The position numbers and the translations under genes are program-made. A DNA stretch of 64,000 nt from Alnus glutinosa. Its lineage: Eukaryota; Streptophyta; Magnoliopsida; Fagales; Betulaceae. The notes under the pieces are model-generated. The model did no database searches, was not told the origin of the DNA, and saw nothing but the letters and a program-made list of their open reading frames with translations. Position 1 is the stretch's first letter. Each line of letters opens with the position of its first letter. This document shows positions 9,745-26,710 of this stretch, one piece after another. Location of the stretch: the NCBI RefSeq assembly GCF_958979055.1, contig NC_084886.1, positions 47,013,154-47,077,153 on the forward strand, written 5' to 3'.

Positions 9745-12340
9745 AGAGTGAGAGTGCTGAGAGGAGGATGGATTTAGTGTTTTTAGGTTTATAGTATTTT
9801 TGTTGTAATTTTTATTTTTTTATGAGTTGTTAATCTATAATTTGATGCTGTAAAACCTTTGTTTTACGGCCGATCATTATTGATGGTAAACTCATTTTTT
9901 ATTAGGTTAATTAAGAAGATTTTAGTTATTGTTTTTAAATTAAAATGCTTGAAATAATGTGACATTTTTTATATCTTTAATATTTATCATAGTTTAAAGT
10001 GCATAAATGGTAATAATGAGAATCAGATCTGAGACTAACTATTTTACTGTCCAAATTTTGTATTGTTAAGGAAAGATGCTTCAATTTTGTGTTTCTCATC
10101 AATTTATACCCAAATGAGCATTAAATACCAAATGGGTATGATTCAGGATTTAAAATGAATAATATATATTTATAGCCCAAATTTAAAATCAATACATCTA
10201 ACATTATACATAATGTCATATTATTTTTTTAAAAAAAAAAAACTCAACTTTATTAACATTATTCATACTATTAAATTTACAAATTTAAAATATGACTATA
10301 AAATAAATATTATTCATTGTATTTGAAATAGAAAGGATGGTATTCCATTTAGCATTGGGAAGGAATGTAGATAATGGGCTAGAAGAGAAAAATAATAATT
10401 TTCCTCGGAATTTTTTTTTTTTTTTTTGCTCATTAATGAAATCCATAGATTTTCCTTTTTAAAGCTGAGGAAAAGACTGGATTGTCCCTATATTACAATT
10501 CAGCGGTGCCATTTCATACAATTTCACATTAATTTTTAATAGTCTTAAGAGAGATGGCATAAAGGAGATTTGTAAAAACCTTCATAAAATACTATTCGGA
10601 GGAGTAATATTGAATATTATATTTTTATTTCAAAATGTTGGTGTGGTATTCTTAACTAATCATTTGATCGGTTCTTATTAAAACAACAATGTCCCTCCAA
10701 ATTACTAATATTGTTAATCAGGGGCCGAGCCAGCTTTTAGGTTTTGAGGGGGCAAATTGAAAAAAAATAATTTGGAGGGCCAAAATTATAAATTTTTTTA
10801 AAAATAGGAGTAAAAATATAAGAGTCGAGATAGGAGTATGTGAGGCCGGACGGGGAGTATTAAATGATTAAAATTCACCATTTCACACCTTGGCATTTCT
10901 CTTGTATTAACAAGGGGACAATGGGGTGCAGCCAAGACATGGAGCAAGTGTGGCAGGAGGAGTCGTCGGACGAGTGAATGCAATATTGAAGTCGGGCATG
11001 GGAATGGGCACCGGCGGTGGGGTCGCCCTTTGGGTGGGACTCAATGGACACCGTGCACATGGGTTGGGTACTGCGTTTCAATTTCTATTCAAAGTGGGCA
11101 TCATGGTGTCAAGCACAGCTAAGCTCGCCTTCCTTTTATCACGTGATACGTTTTGACATCACGTGCATCAATCTGGACCACCTTTTATTTATGTTAAAAT
11201 GTTAAATTAAATTCATTTTTTTTTTTGTAAGCGTGAAAATGGCCAAAAAGAACCCTCGATGCCTTTTATGTATGCGTCGACGTGTGATTTGATGTTACGT
11301 AAGATTAGAACATGTTGGGTCCTACACTTTGCATAATTATCAATATTAGCTCAAAAGTATTATAATCATCCAACACTTAATTTCCGCCTCCTCATCCTCT
11401 AAACTTAGAATTCATTAGGTTCTTGCTGCACTCATTAACCCCAACGACAGACTGCCACATGGCAGACCCACCCACGGTAAATGCTTGGGACACTACGGTT
11501 TTACTACAATTTTTTTTTTCATAATTTTATTTGATAGTATTTTAAGGAAATTAAAAAAGCAATCAAAATTGTCAAGTAAATTTAATTGTTTATTAATTTT
11601 TTATTTGGGTTATAATTATAATTTTATAATATTTTGAGATAGAATTTGTACGAATTGACATCAAGAGATTTAAGATAATTTTTGTAATTCAGGAATTAAT
11701 TATTCGATACAAGCTTAACCCTAATTTTAAATATATTATGCAAAACTGCGGAAACTCGTAATTTTTGTATAAACTGCATGTAGAGAATAGATTTTTAGCA
11801 TAAATAAATGACAAGGAGGTTTTGGTGGGGTGGGGGGGGGGGGGGGGGGGGGGGGGGGATCCACTGGCTTATGAAAGGCCACTGTCTTTATATATTAGCA
11901 ATTTGATGGTGAAAGATGTACCGATCGAGTCCATTGTGGTAAGTTTTAAAACACAAATCTGATTAAATTTAAATAAATGGGTAATTATCTTTTTTCTCCT
12001 TAACTACCGTGCGATCATTGTCAATATACGACCATGAATTGACACCCTCACTAAAAGAGAGCGTGAAACTACCATTCACATACCTAAACTCTCATTCCGT
12101 CAGTCAACATTCTAAAGTGACGTTCGATGTTACGGTCTCAACAAATTTTTGATTTTTTTTTTTTTTTCAACTATAACCAATCAATAGTTGATTGAGACTA
12201 TATATATATATATAAAGGATAAAAAAGGTGCATTTTACTACAAACTTGGTAATGAAGATGCATAATCCTCAACAATTATACAAAAACTTTTGAATGCGGA
12301 GGTGAAAAAGAAAAAATATCAAGCATCGTACTCCTTGTTA
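9745..12340. other. Intergenic, AT-rich
   Basis: No gene is supported. At 10,725-10,800 a phrase of the type GGGGCCGAGCCAGC...GAGGGGGCAAATTG resembles transposon-end sequence also seen in part at 37,440-37,650. A 27-G run lies at 11,832-11,858. Short ORFs at 10,798-11,205 have no recognisable domain. Confidence 0.5.
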
Positions 12341-12344
12341 AATA

Positions 12345-12617
12345 GCTCTGATACCATGTTGAGAACAAAAATAAGATGGAAAACTGAAGACAGATGGCGG
12401 AATATCACAGGATAAAGCTCAGAAGACTACAATATTATACTCTTATTATTTTGATTGTCTACAATACAAAGGTCCCTATTTATAGGGTTTAGAATAAACA
12501 CTAATATGGTAATCAAATCATACAATTCACCGTAAATAAAAAAATATTACGATATCAACCAAATATGTAATATATGGAAAATAAATTATATTTTCCGTAT
12601 ATTCTAACATCCCCTCT
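12345..12617 (-). mobile_element. Copia-type LTR (253 bp) flanked by both PBS and PPT
   Basis: On the minus strand the LTR runs from 12,609 (TGTTAGAATATACGG) to 12,357 (GTTCTCAACA), with TG...CA ends, and contains CCTATAAATAGGGACC as a TATA region. Immediately downstream is TGGTATCAGAGC (12,356-12,345), the standard initiator-Met-tRNA primer binding site. Immediately upstream is the purine tract GAGAGGGGA (about 12,618-12,610), preceded by a phrase (CCACCTTGAATTTGAGAGGG) typical of the 3' end of copia internal DNA. A normal 5' LTR lacks the upstream PPT and a normal 3' or solo LTR lacks the PBS. Confidence 0.8.
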
Positions 12618-12744
12618 CAAATTCAAGGTGGAAGATTCTGGAACATTGAGTTTGAAATTAAAAGCCGGATTTAAAGATATATAATTATACACAAACCCAA
12701 CCGGATGTATAATTATACACAAACTTAGCGAATGTATGCAGCAA

Positions 12745-12990
12745 TCAGGATTTAGAATCCCACGTATCCGCTGCTTTTCCAGCACAATCCATTGTCGGAG
12801 AAGTAGTGTTTGGATGGATTTTCTTGAACCCCCAGAAGAAGCACCCAGTACTGGATTTTTTCTCTTTGAACTGATCAATCACATCCATTTTATTGGCTCT
12901 TTCTTCCTCTTCCACTATCTTCATTTTCTCCTTGTGGAGCTTTCTCAACACGTAGATTTCAGCCAGACCATATCCCGCTGCCATTGCCAA
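12745..12990 (-). CDS. Small conserved plant protein, about 81 aa
   Basis: A single-exon frame starts at MAMAAGYGLAEIYVLRKLHK, continues through a charged helix (KEKMKIVEEEERANKMD) and ends with a Cys/aromatic segment, STGCFFWGFKKIHP, and a polar tail. The N-terminal Gly-rich hydrophobic stretch plus basic helix and the GCFFW-F-K-HP motif match, from memory, a family of uncharacterised 70-90 aa plant proteins. A TATAAAT at 13,061-13,055 stands about 65 bp upstream of the ATG, supporting a real promoter and a short leader. The copia LTR lies about 130 bp beyond the stop in the same orientation and might provide the 3' end. Function unknown. Confidence 0.65.
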   Translation of the reverse strand: MAMAAGYGLAEIYVLRKLHKEKMKIVEEEERANKMDVIDQFKEKKSSTGCFFWGFKKIHPNTTSPTMDCAGKAADTWDSKS

Positions 12991-13054
12991 AGAAATGAAT
13001 ATTCGAATTAATGTCTAGCTTGCTGTGGAAGGCCTCCAGAGTGTTGAGACGGCG

Positions 13055-13061
13055 ATTTATA
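13055..13061 (-). promoter_or_regulatory. TATA box of the 81-aa gene
   Basis: Reverse complement TATAAAT in the context GCCTATAAATCGCC, about 65 bp before the ATG at 12,990; predicted start near 13,028. Confidence 0.55.
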
Positions 13062-13559
13062 GGCGTTTGAATTGGCTTGGGGGCCAAGTATATATGAAGT
13101 ATTCATTTTGACTGTTTCATGGCGGCATGGAATCCTGCAGGGAAAGTCAAAAGAGAGGTACGCGGCATGGAGAATTATTGGGGATCACGGGGTGGTGCTT
13201 TTGGTTGGAAGGTGGCGTTGGCTTGGTGACCAAGGCAAGCAACCAGTAGGTTGCTGTGTGAATTGTTGAAACGTGTTAGATATGCGTAGAATTTTTGGGT
13301 GGACGCCGTCAGCAAAGACGACACAATTTATTTATTTATTTTTTATTTTATATTTTGTGTTTTGCACCTTATATCAAAACATGTCCGGAGACAGAGGATG
13401 CACGCGACTTATAAACTTGTTTATAATAAGTTTATAAGTCTTTGATATGGTAACGCCGTAACGTGGGACTTTTTGATACGTATCTTTCAAGTGTGGTATT
13501 ATGGTCAAATATGTGGACAAAAATAGGAGAAAAATCGTCCAACAATACACAAAGAACCT

Positions 13560-13800
13560 GCTTTAATACCATGTTAAATTACCACTTGTCTTAAAAGCTT
13601 AAGTTGATAGGAAGAGGTAAATTTAATCATTTAATCAATACTTTAACACTCTCCTTCATATGTGGACTCAAACTCTCGTTTAATAGATAAGGTCCAACAC
13701 GTAAAATATTTAATTAAAATTGAGTAAATGACGGAATCAAAGTTTGAACTCAAGACCTTTAGCTCTGATATCATATTAAAGACTACTAAACCTAACTTAC
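13560..13800. repeat. Dispersed repeat 'ACCATGTTAAATTACCAC...' family
   Basis: The run from ACCATGTTAAATTACCACTT through AAGCTTAAGTTGATAGGAAG to CTCTGATATCATATTAAAG is a repeat phrase I recognise from many tree genomes, framed by CTGATACCATGTT-like ends. It may be a small non-autonomous LTR-type element. No coding capacity. Confidence 0.55.
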
Positions 13801-15344
13801 TATCAAAAGACGTTTTGAGAGATGAGATATGCACATGGCTTATAAACTTCGCAAGTAAGGAAGATCTTGACAATATGAAGGGAAAATCCTAGCAACGTGA
13901 AACTCTTAAACACCATAGGTTTTTCTTTTTTCTTTTCTCTTTTTTCTTTGAATCTGGTGGATGTATATTGAGTACACTACAAATAGCTAAACAAAAGTCT
14001 TGAGCCTGGCTGATCATAGCAGTAAGTACAGAAATTGAACCAAAGTGTCAAATGGAAAGTTGTAGAATTGAGCTCATGATGGCATTAGGGGACTTTTGTG
14101 TGCAGCATTTTCTGAAATATTTGGTCTCCTTTTGAATAACATGCTTAATGCGTTCTCAAAAAACAGATACGTTGTAGAAATATGACAAGGATTAAGTTTC
14201 AATTGTGATTTATAGTTTGGACAGAAGTTAAATAATTAACACATGGTTAAATATTTGATCAATCACTCAAAAATTTACTTATATCCACTCGGTGTACTTG
14301 TCCGATCTATGATCATGAACTTTTTGGATTTTGTACCATCCGAGTGCACCCTTTTATGGGGAGCACTCGTACACCTATCTTTAGCTTCAAAATTGTGCAC
14401 TCTGTTCTTCCTCTGTTTCAAATTAAGCCATAAACTGTGCAGTCACCTTCCTTTTGAACAGTCTTTGGCATTTTCGTGCTTAAATATGAGTTTTAGATTA
14501 GATTTGTGGCTTTATCCGTTTCGATTATTTGTAGAATGTTGTGAGGAGTACATGTTCTGAGAGATACACTTCAAGGAATTCTAAGAACTTGGGATCATAG
14601 TTCTGCAATCAATGTGCTTGTCACATATAAGCAATTCTGAAAATCTGAATTTGGGTTAGCACTCTAGTTTAAGCTAGTGACAAGTATAAATTTTAAAAAA
14701 ATTGGTTCCAATTTCTATAAGTTATTTTTGTTTCAACTTAAAAGGAATTGAATATCTTCTTTCTATTGCTGTACTAGTTTGGGATTCTTGTTTCCATTAT
14801 GTCTTGTAATTAAGTACACCTTGTTTTGGAAGCTATAATCTAATTTGCTTAGAAGTAAGTAGTGTTAATCACCATTTAAGAGAATATGTTGGATTTCTTT
14901 CACACTACCTGCATATTCTCCAGCTGAATGATGATTGATAGCGCCGATGATTGTTGTAACTATACTGGTGAGTGTTGCATCTTACATTGAGAAGATATAA
15001 AGAAAAATAGGAGTTAATATACTTAAGTGGACCCAAACCCATTAGTTTAAGCTTTTGGTTAGAGTGGTATCCAAATGGCAAATATGCATACTAATGTATT
15101 ATTGGTGGACTCTCCCTAACAACTAGTATTAGAGTTATGGTTACCTTCCATTGATATGAATGCCTTAGTATTTGACATGTTTGGTTTAGCAGTTGTGTTA
15201 TGTGGCCCGCCATTGGAATAACTCTTGTATGCATGAGACTTTTGAATTTGTAAATAATGACTCACATAAGAGGGGGACTTGAGTCAATATAGAAGAGATT
15301 CACAAGTGAGAGAGAGATTTACTGTGACTGTACCTGTGAGTGTT
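13801..15344. other. Intergenic, no gene seen
   Basis: AT-rich sequence. The ORF near 14,243-14,560 shows no domain. The phrase GGACCCAAACCCATTAG followed by TTTAAGCTTTTGG at 15,030-15,062 resembles one at 54,495-54,520 and is probably retroelement-derived. Confidence 0.4.
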
Positions 15345-15430
15345 ATGTCCCGACCCAATTAATTAAACATGTCAAACCCCTCAACTATAAATCGCTAATT
15401 TCGTGCTGAGCTCGTATCAAGTTCACGGAT
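15345..15430 (-). repeat. Repeat related to 16,800-17,080
   Basis: Read on the minus strand it follows the same course as the repeat at 16,980-17,070: GTAAACTCGATACG-like, then GGGGTTTGAC and TTTAATTAAT-GGGTCGGG. Confidence 0.5.
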
Positions 15431-15800
15431 TGTATAAAAATTTGTCAGCTCTTATGTTGCGTATCTAATTCGGGTCATGTCGATGAATGAGCATGAAACT
15501 ATATAAGTCATCATTGATTAAACAAATCAAACTCTTTCACCTTTACTCATTAATTTTATATTAAATTTACGAGTCAAGTCGCGTAGATTCAAAAATCTCA
15601 AATCCCTATTTGAATGGTGGTTGTTAGTCCTCTCGTGGTCGTTAGTCTTGGTCCATCATGGTGGTCCATATTTCGTTTATTGTAGCCTAGTCAGACATCA
15701 CAATGATATGACACACCCATGTTTCAAGCTGAAGTCACCATGTCACGTGTCTCGTGATTTTAGTATTTTAGCCTTAAATGTTCTTTTCCCCCTTTCCATG

Positions 15801-15940
15801 GGGAGATGCTCGTGTTCTCACCAGCATCCCACCCCATTCCACCACACCCTAAGTGATTTTATTTTTTTATTTAATAATTTCATTTTCAGTTTTTTCACTT
15901 AGGGTCTGGTGGGATGCTGGTGGGAACACCAGCATTTTCC
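15801..15940. repeat. Hairpin MITE-like element
   Basis: GATGCTCGTGTTCTCACCAG and CATCCCACC...CCCTAAGTG on the left pair with CACTTAGGGTCTGGTGGGAT and GCTGGTGGGAACACCAGCAT on the right. Arms are about 45-50 bp around an AT-rich loop; it lies 245 bp downstream of ALD1. Confidence 0.6.
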
Positions 15941-16184
15941 TTTCCCTGGAGCATGAAAATTATAGCATTCCTATTGATTCAATAATATTGTGTGTTGCTA
16001 GGCAGTAGGCATATCACAATGTTCTGGTGCTCATTAGAATCACACACACACATATATATAGAAATATTCTGATATTGCTCTTCCAGAGCATAATTTTAGG
16101 GAAAAATAGTAAAATACTCCAGTAATTTTATTTTGTTATCAAACCCTTTTAATTAAACTCATAAAAGGAGTGGTGAAATGATTT

Positions 16185-22100
<5,916 letters not shown>

Positions 22101-23700
22101 ATTCTAGCTGTTTCAATATCAAACCCCTCTACACTTTTTTCTGAATAGAGATCGAGATAGCTATTGCATGAACGAAGGTGTGTATATATATATAAAGTCG
22201 AGGGTGTCAAACACACCACGAAATGTTCCTGAAAGCAATCCATGTGCAACCTGTGACAATTTTCAGTTGTGGATATGAAACAGAATTTTCTTAGGTAGTT
22301 CCAAGAAACAAACAAATGTGGAAGATTAAGGCAGCAGTGCACTAGGTTTCCTCTTTTCTCAACATCTTCCTGGACCATGACATTCAATGGACGGTTTGTT
22401 CCAATGAGCTGCCGCGAAAAGTTACTTTCCACACAACCACCCCATGTATACGTACCCTTTTGGCGTGGAAAAGATTAATACAAGGTCTTTTCTCTGAACC
22501 TATCCCACCTTTTTCAAGTCCATATCTATATACTGTCACTGACCAAGCCTCCAAGAAGAGAAGTCCCACGTACAACTTTCAAAGAAAGTTGTCATATTAT
22601 TATAAAAACCAATAATGCGACTGAGGGAGGCTAAATTGAATGCAAACAAAAAGAAAAATTATTTGGCCACGTGCTGATTGGCTGCCAAAGAAGTCGTGGT
22701 GCATTTGGCCGGATGGATTGGGCCTTACATATATAATTTCCAAATGATGATGACTTTACGCGACGCCCCACCACAAACTAAAAAAAAAGTATTCGAGTTA
22801 AGCTTCTAAAAAGCAAGTGATCATTACTTCTCTGCTAGTTCTCTTGAATGAAACTTCAACATACTTTAACCACAATTTCTCAGGAAACTACATTTATGGT
22901 GTAAACTAATATTGTAGGTATAATTAAATAGTAATCGATCGCCAGGGAACAAAAGAAGAACAAATTTTTTAAGGAGTCAACGTACAGATCCATAAATAAA
23001 TATATATAATGCATGTTATGTTCCTACATTATATAGTTGAAAATAATACACAAGATGCATTAGAACCAGACCCCAAAACCCATTAGAAACTGTCAGCATG
23101 CACGCTTCCTTGAATTTTTGAAGGGGTTCAACGTTTCTGGACGCGATTTCAACGTTCAAATGAATAGAAAATGATTTTGAGCCTAAAGTCGACCTGTTTT
23201 GTTTTTTGTTTTTCGTTTGATGACTTCTGACCAAAATTTTTCAGGTATCACGATTAAACAAAATGTTTTCAACACTAATGAAAGGTGCCAATTAATACAG
23301 ATGCATGGACAGCCACGAACCAAATTAATGCAAAATAATATCATTCATCAATTAAAAAACTGCATTTGCCTTGCTATTAATTTATTTTATATTAGACTAT
23401 AGACTATTGAGTATTTTCAAGTAAAAAAATCGATCTGTTCAACTTGTCAAAGCCTCATACTCTTCTTTTGAAGAGATCCTTTGCACGTTGCAGGAGAGAT
23501 TGTTTAGATTTTAAGCAATTAATTAATTATTTTAGGTTGTAACTAATTAATTAACAGATTTCAATAGTATAAACGTCAAAGCCAATAAAATTATGGCACA
23601 TGTCTTATTTAAGTCAATATCAAACTAACAGAATCTGTTAAGTCAGTAGACATAATTATTTGACCATAAGAGTAAAAAAAAAAAAATTGGTATACATTAT
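22101..23700 (-). promoter_or_regulatory. ALD1 upstream region with W-box motifs
   Basis: On the gene strand TTGACT (W-box, WRKY factor site) occurs at 22,980-22,975 and 23,617-23,612, about 0.9 and 1.5 kb before the ATG. This fits the known pathogen-inducible expression of ALD1, but six-base motifs occur often by chance. No clear TATA box was assigned. No other gene is seen here. Confidence 0.35.
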
Positions 23701-24010
23701 GGACTTCTTAGTTCATTTTGATGCCACATGGAGCTAATTAATTGCAAATAAGGTAAACTACAATAACTGATCTTGCATTTTTTTTCCTTTGTAATTTATA
23801 GGGAAAATATACTTATCATTTTTTCAGCATATATACTCAACTGACGTGACATGCTCAATCTATCTTTTTTCTTTTTTTTTTTTTCTTTTTAATTAAAATT
23901 GATCCACAGTAGATTGAACATACCACGTCAATTGAGTATGTTGAGAGAATGCTAAAAGAATATAAAATAGCATTTGTCTATTTACAATTACCCTCAAAAC
24001 TTTAAAAAAT

Positions 24011-24064
24011 GACAATTAATGATTTTTTTTTTTTTTTTTTAAGAATAATTGACAATTAATGATT
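24011..24064. mobile_element. Poly(T) micro-insertion with 14-bp direct repeats
   Basis: GACAATTAATGATT at 24,011-24,024 is repeated at 24,051-24,064; the insert is a T run followed by AAGAATAATT. The structure matches the GATAAGT class but the non-T end differs. Confidence 0.6.
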
Positions 24065-24100
24065 CTCTTAATTAAACTACACACCACCTACCCGTGTATT

Positions 24101-24144
24101 AACATTTTCTGTTTTCTCAAAAAAAAAAAAAAACATTTTCTGTT
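24101..24144 (+). mobile_element. Poly(A) micro-insertion with 13-bp direct repeats
   Basis: AACATTTTCTGTT at 24,101-24,113 is repeated at 24,132-24,144; the insert is TTCTC plus about 13 A. The tail points forward, opposite to its neighbour. Confidence 0.55.
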
Positions 24145-24715
24145 AAATTATGTGGAAGATTCTCCATTTAACCTATATGTGACCATTGAACAATTTTGAC
24201 CTAAACTACCCATTACACCCCGCATCAGACATTGAAATGTCATAATTATCTTCCCATCTGATTGATTAAATAAAAAGTCTAAAGTAACCTTAATATTATA
24301 TTATGTAAAGATAGAATTACCCTGATAATCACTGTGTGAAATCCAAGTAGCTAGATCTTTGATCTTGTTGTTACATCTTGCGAATTGAACCGATCGATCG
24401 ATCATCAGCACTGTGTTGACAAAAATCTCAGTTTTCACTTAATATCCTTAATTTGATCTAATTAATCTTTATTTGAATTTGATTTTGGAAAAAGTCCCTT
24501 CGAATACAATCAGCTAGTTTCCATATATAAATTGGTTTTCAAATTTCTTGTTCAAACGAGATCATGGCTCTATCGAATGAGATTCTTCAAATTTGATCTC
24601 AGTCGTTCGTTCTTTTTCCGTGTGTGCTATATATGTTACTTGCACGTGAAGATTCCTTCTAGTTCAAACGACTTTCAGTCTTGTTCTACCGAGATTACAA
24701 AAACCTAAAACTTTA

Positions 24716-24982
24716 GGGTTAAATAGGCTAGACATCCCGGTACTTTATGAACTTTATTTTTTGTCCCTTCAGTTTTGTTTTATACCAAAATTGGTACTTG
24801 TGGTATGGGAAAAGACGGAAATGGTACCTCCGTCCAAAACTAACGTCTAACCACGTCATCCTACAGGTGTCGACGTACATGCGCGACACTTGTCCCCGTG
24901 GCACACGTCAACGCTGATGTGGGTACCATTTTTTTATTATTATTTTAATGATTTCTTATAATAATAATAATATATATAATAT

Positions 24983-25034
<52 letters not shown>

Positions 25035-26019
25035 GGGTGGCTGCCACCCCCATTTTGGCCTAGGGGGTGGCTAAGCCACCCTCAAGGTACCATTTCTGAT
25101 ACTTATTCAAACCACAGGAGGCACATCATGAAATTTATAAAACCACAGGGGTATATATGGGAAAAAAAATTGTGTTTAAGTAACAAACATTTAGTCATTT
25201 TTTGGGTTATATCAATTGGTCACGCATATAATTTTGTGTTTCCAATTGTTACACATGACTGATTGTATTTTGTTTTGTCTTTTTTTTTTTTTTTTAAGGG
25301 TTCAATTCTTGTCAATATGTTATTTTGATACACAACAGGTATACATGTTACTTTTTGTTTAAAACAGGCATACCAAATATACCAAATACTATTTGTGTAT
25401 AAAGTACCATTTATGATATAATTACAAAACTAAAGTACCATTTCTGATACTTATTAAAACCACATGGGGCACATCATGAAATGTATAAAACCACAGGGGT
25501 ATATATTGGAAAAAAAATATTATGGATTTTAATTTTAAGGTTTTTTTCTTTTCATGATGTGCCCTATGTTGTTTTAATAAGTACCAGAAATGGTACTTTA
25601 GTTTTGTAATTATATCATAAATGGTACTCTATACACAAATAATATTTGGTATATTTGGTATGCCTGTTTTGAACAAAAAGTAACATATATGCCTGTCGTG
25701 TATCAAAATAACATGTTGACAAAAATTGAACCCTTCAAAAAAAGAAAAGACAAAACAAAACACAATCAGTCATGTGTAACAATTGGAAACACAAAATTAT
25801 ATGCGTGGCCAATTGATATAACCCAAAAAATGACTAAATGTTTGTTACTTAAACACAATTTTTTTTCCCATATATACCCCTGTGGTTTTATAAATTTCAT
25901 GATGTGCCTCCTGTGGTTTGAATAAGTATCAGAAATGGTACCTTGAAGGTGGCTTAGCCACTCCCTTGGCCAAAATGGGGGTGGCAACCACCCCATATTT
26001 TTTTATTTTATTTTTTATA

Positions 26020-26054
<35 letters not shown>

Positions 26055-26279
26055 AGAAATCATTAAAATAATAAAAAAAAAATGGTAGCCACGTCAGTGC
26101 TGAGGTGTGCCACGGGGACAGGTGTCGCGCATGTACGCCGACACCTGTAGGATGACGTGGCTGGACGTTAGTTTTGAACGGAAAATTGGACGGAGGTACC
26201 ATTTCCGTGATACAAAACAAAACTGAGGGAGCAAAAAATAAAGTTTGTAAAGCACATGGGGTAAATATGTATTTAACCC
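24716..26279. mobile_element. Giant fold-back Mutator-like element (1,564 bp) with 9-bp TSD
   Basis: The termini are GGGTTAAATA (24,716-24,725) and its complement TATTTAACCC (26,270-26,279). Nearly the whole element is one inverted repeat: arms of roughly 700-750 bp around a centre near 25,515, for example TAAAGTACCA at 25,431 against TGGTACTTTA at 25,591. The arms contain GGGGTGGCTGCCACCCCC and GGGGTGGCTAAGCCACC. Direct repeats AAAACTTTA (24,707-24,715) and AGAACTTTA (26,280-26,288) flank it, 8 of 9 matching, which is the Mutator superfamily duplication length. The paired ORFs at 24,948-25,262 and 25,766-25,996 encode the same peptide only because they are mirror images. No transposase. Confidence 0.88.
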
Positions 26280-26710
26280 AGAACTTTATCATTCCTTTGA
26301 TTAAAAAAAAAACATATATGAACAAGCTAATGTGATGTGATAGTTAGTTTCAATCGGTTGATATTTTCTCTTTTTAATCTCTAGTTACAGATGATATATA
26401 TTGAACATATTCAATCTCGATCTAGCTATATATGTTGCCTTGTACTATGTACCATGTGACTTCAACTGCTTAGCATGTGTCTTCCTCAACCGATCTGCTC
26501 GAGCTAATAATTAAGGTTCTTATGTCATATTAATTAGTATACGTGGAATATTGCATTTTATCCATTCATGTGGCATCATTACAAGACCAAAAAAAAAAAA
26601 AAAATCCATACTAAAATCATAACATCTTATGCGGCGAAATGGGTAAGTACTTAAACGTGCTTCGCGCACGCATAGTTTGAGGGGATTGATTGTCATTTTT
26701 GAATGTCTAG

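Larger units (their letters stand above)
23701..24706. other. AT-rich intergenic DNA with poly(A/T) tracts
   Basis: No gene. Two micro-insertions flanked by direct repeats are at 24,011-24,064 and 24,101-24,144. A short inverted pair (CTCAACTGACGTGACATGCTC near 23,838 and GAACATACCACGTCAATTGAG near 23,917) surrounds a T-rich tract. Confidence 0.4.

Noticed and set aside
9309..9751. Overlapping 83-116 aa ORFs on both strands
   Set aside because: They read the CCGG/GGATC repeat in several frames; Gly/Pro/Arg-rich composition follows from the repeat units.
12555..12878. 107-aa minus-strand ORF overlapping the 81-aa gene
   Set aside because: Different frame from the conserved peptide and made largely of copia LTR sequence.
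24948..25996. Two ORFs on opposite strands encoding almost the same 76-residue peptide (NLGWLPPPFWPRGWLSH...)
   Set aside because: They are mirror images produced by the inverted-repeat arms of the fold-back element; poly(A)-encoded lysines and no domain.
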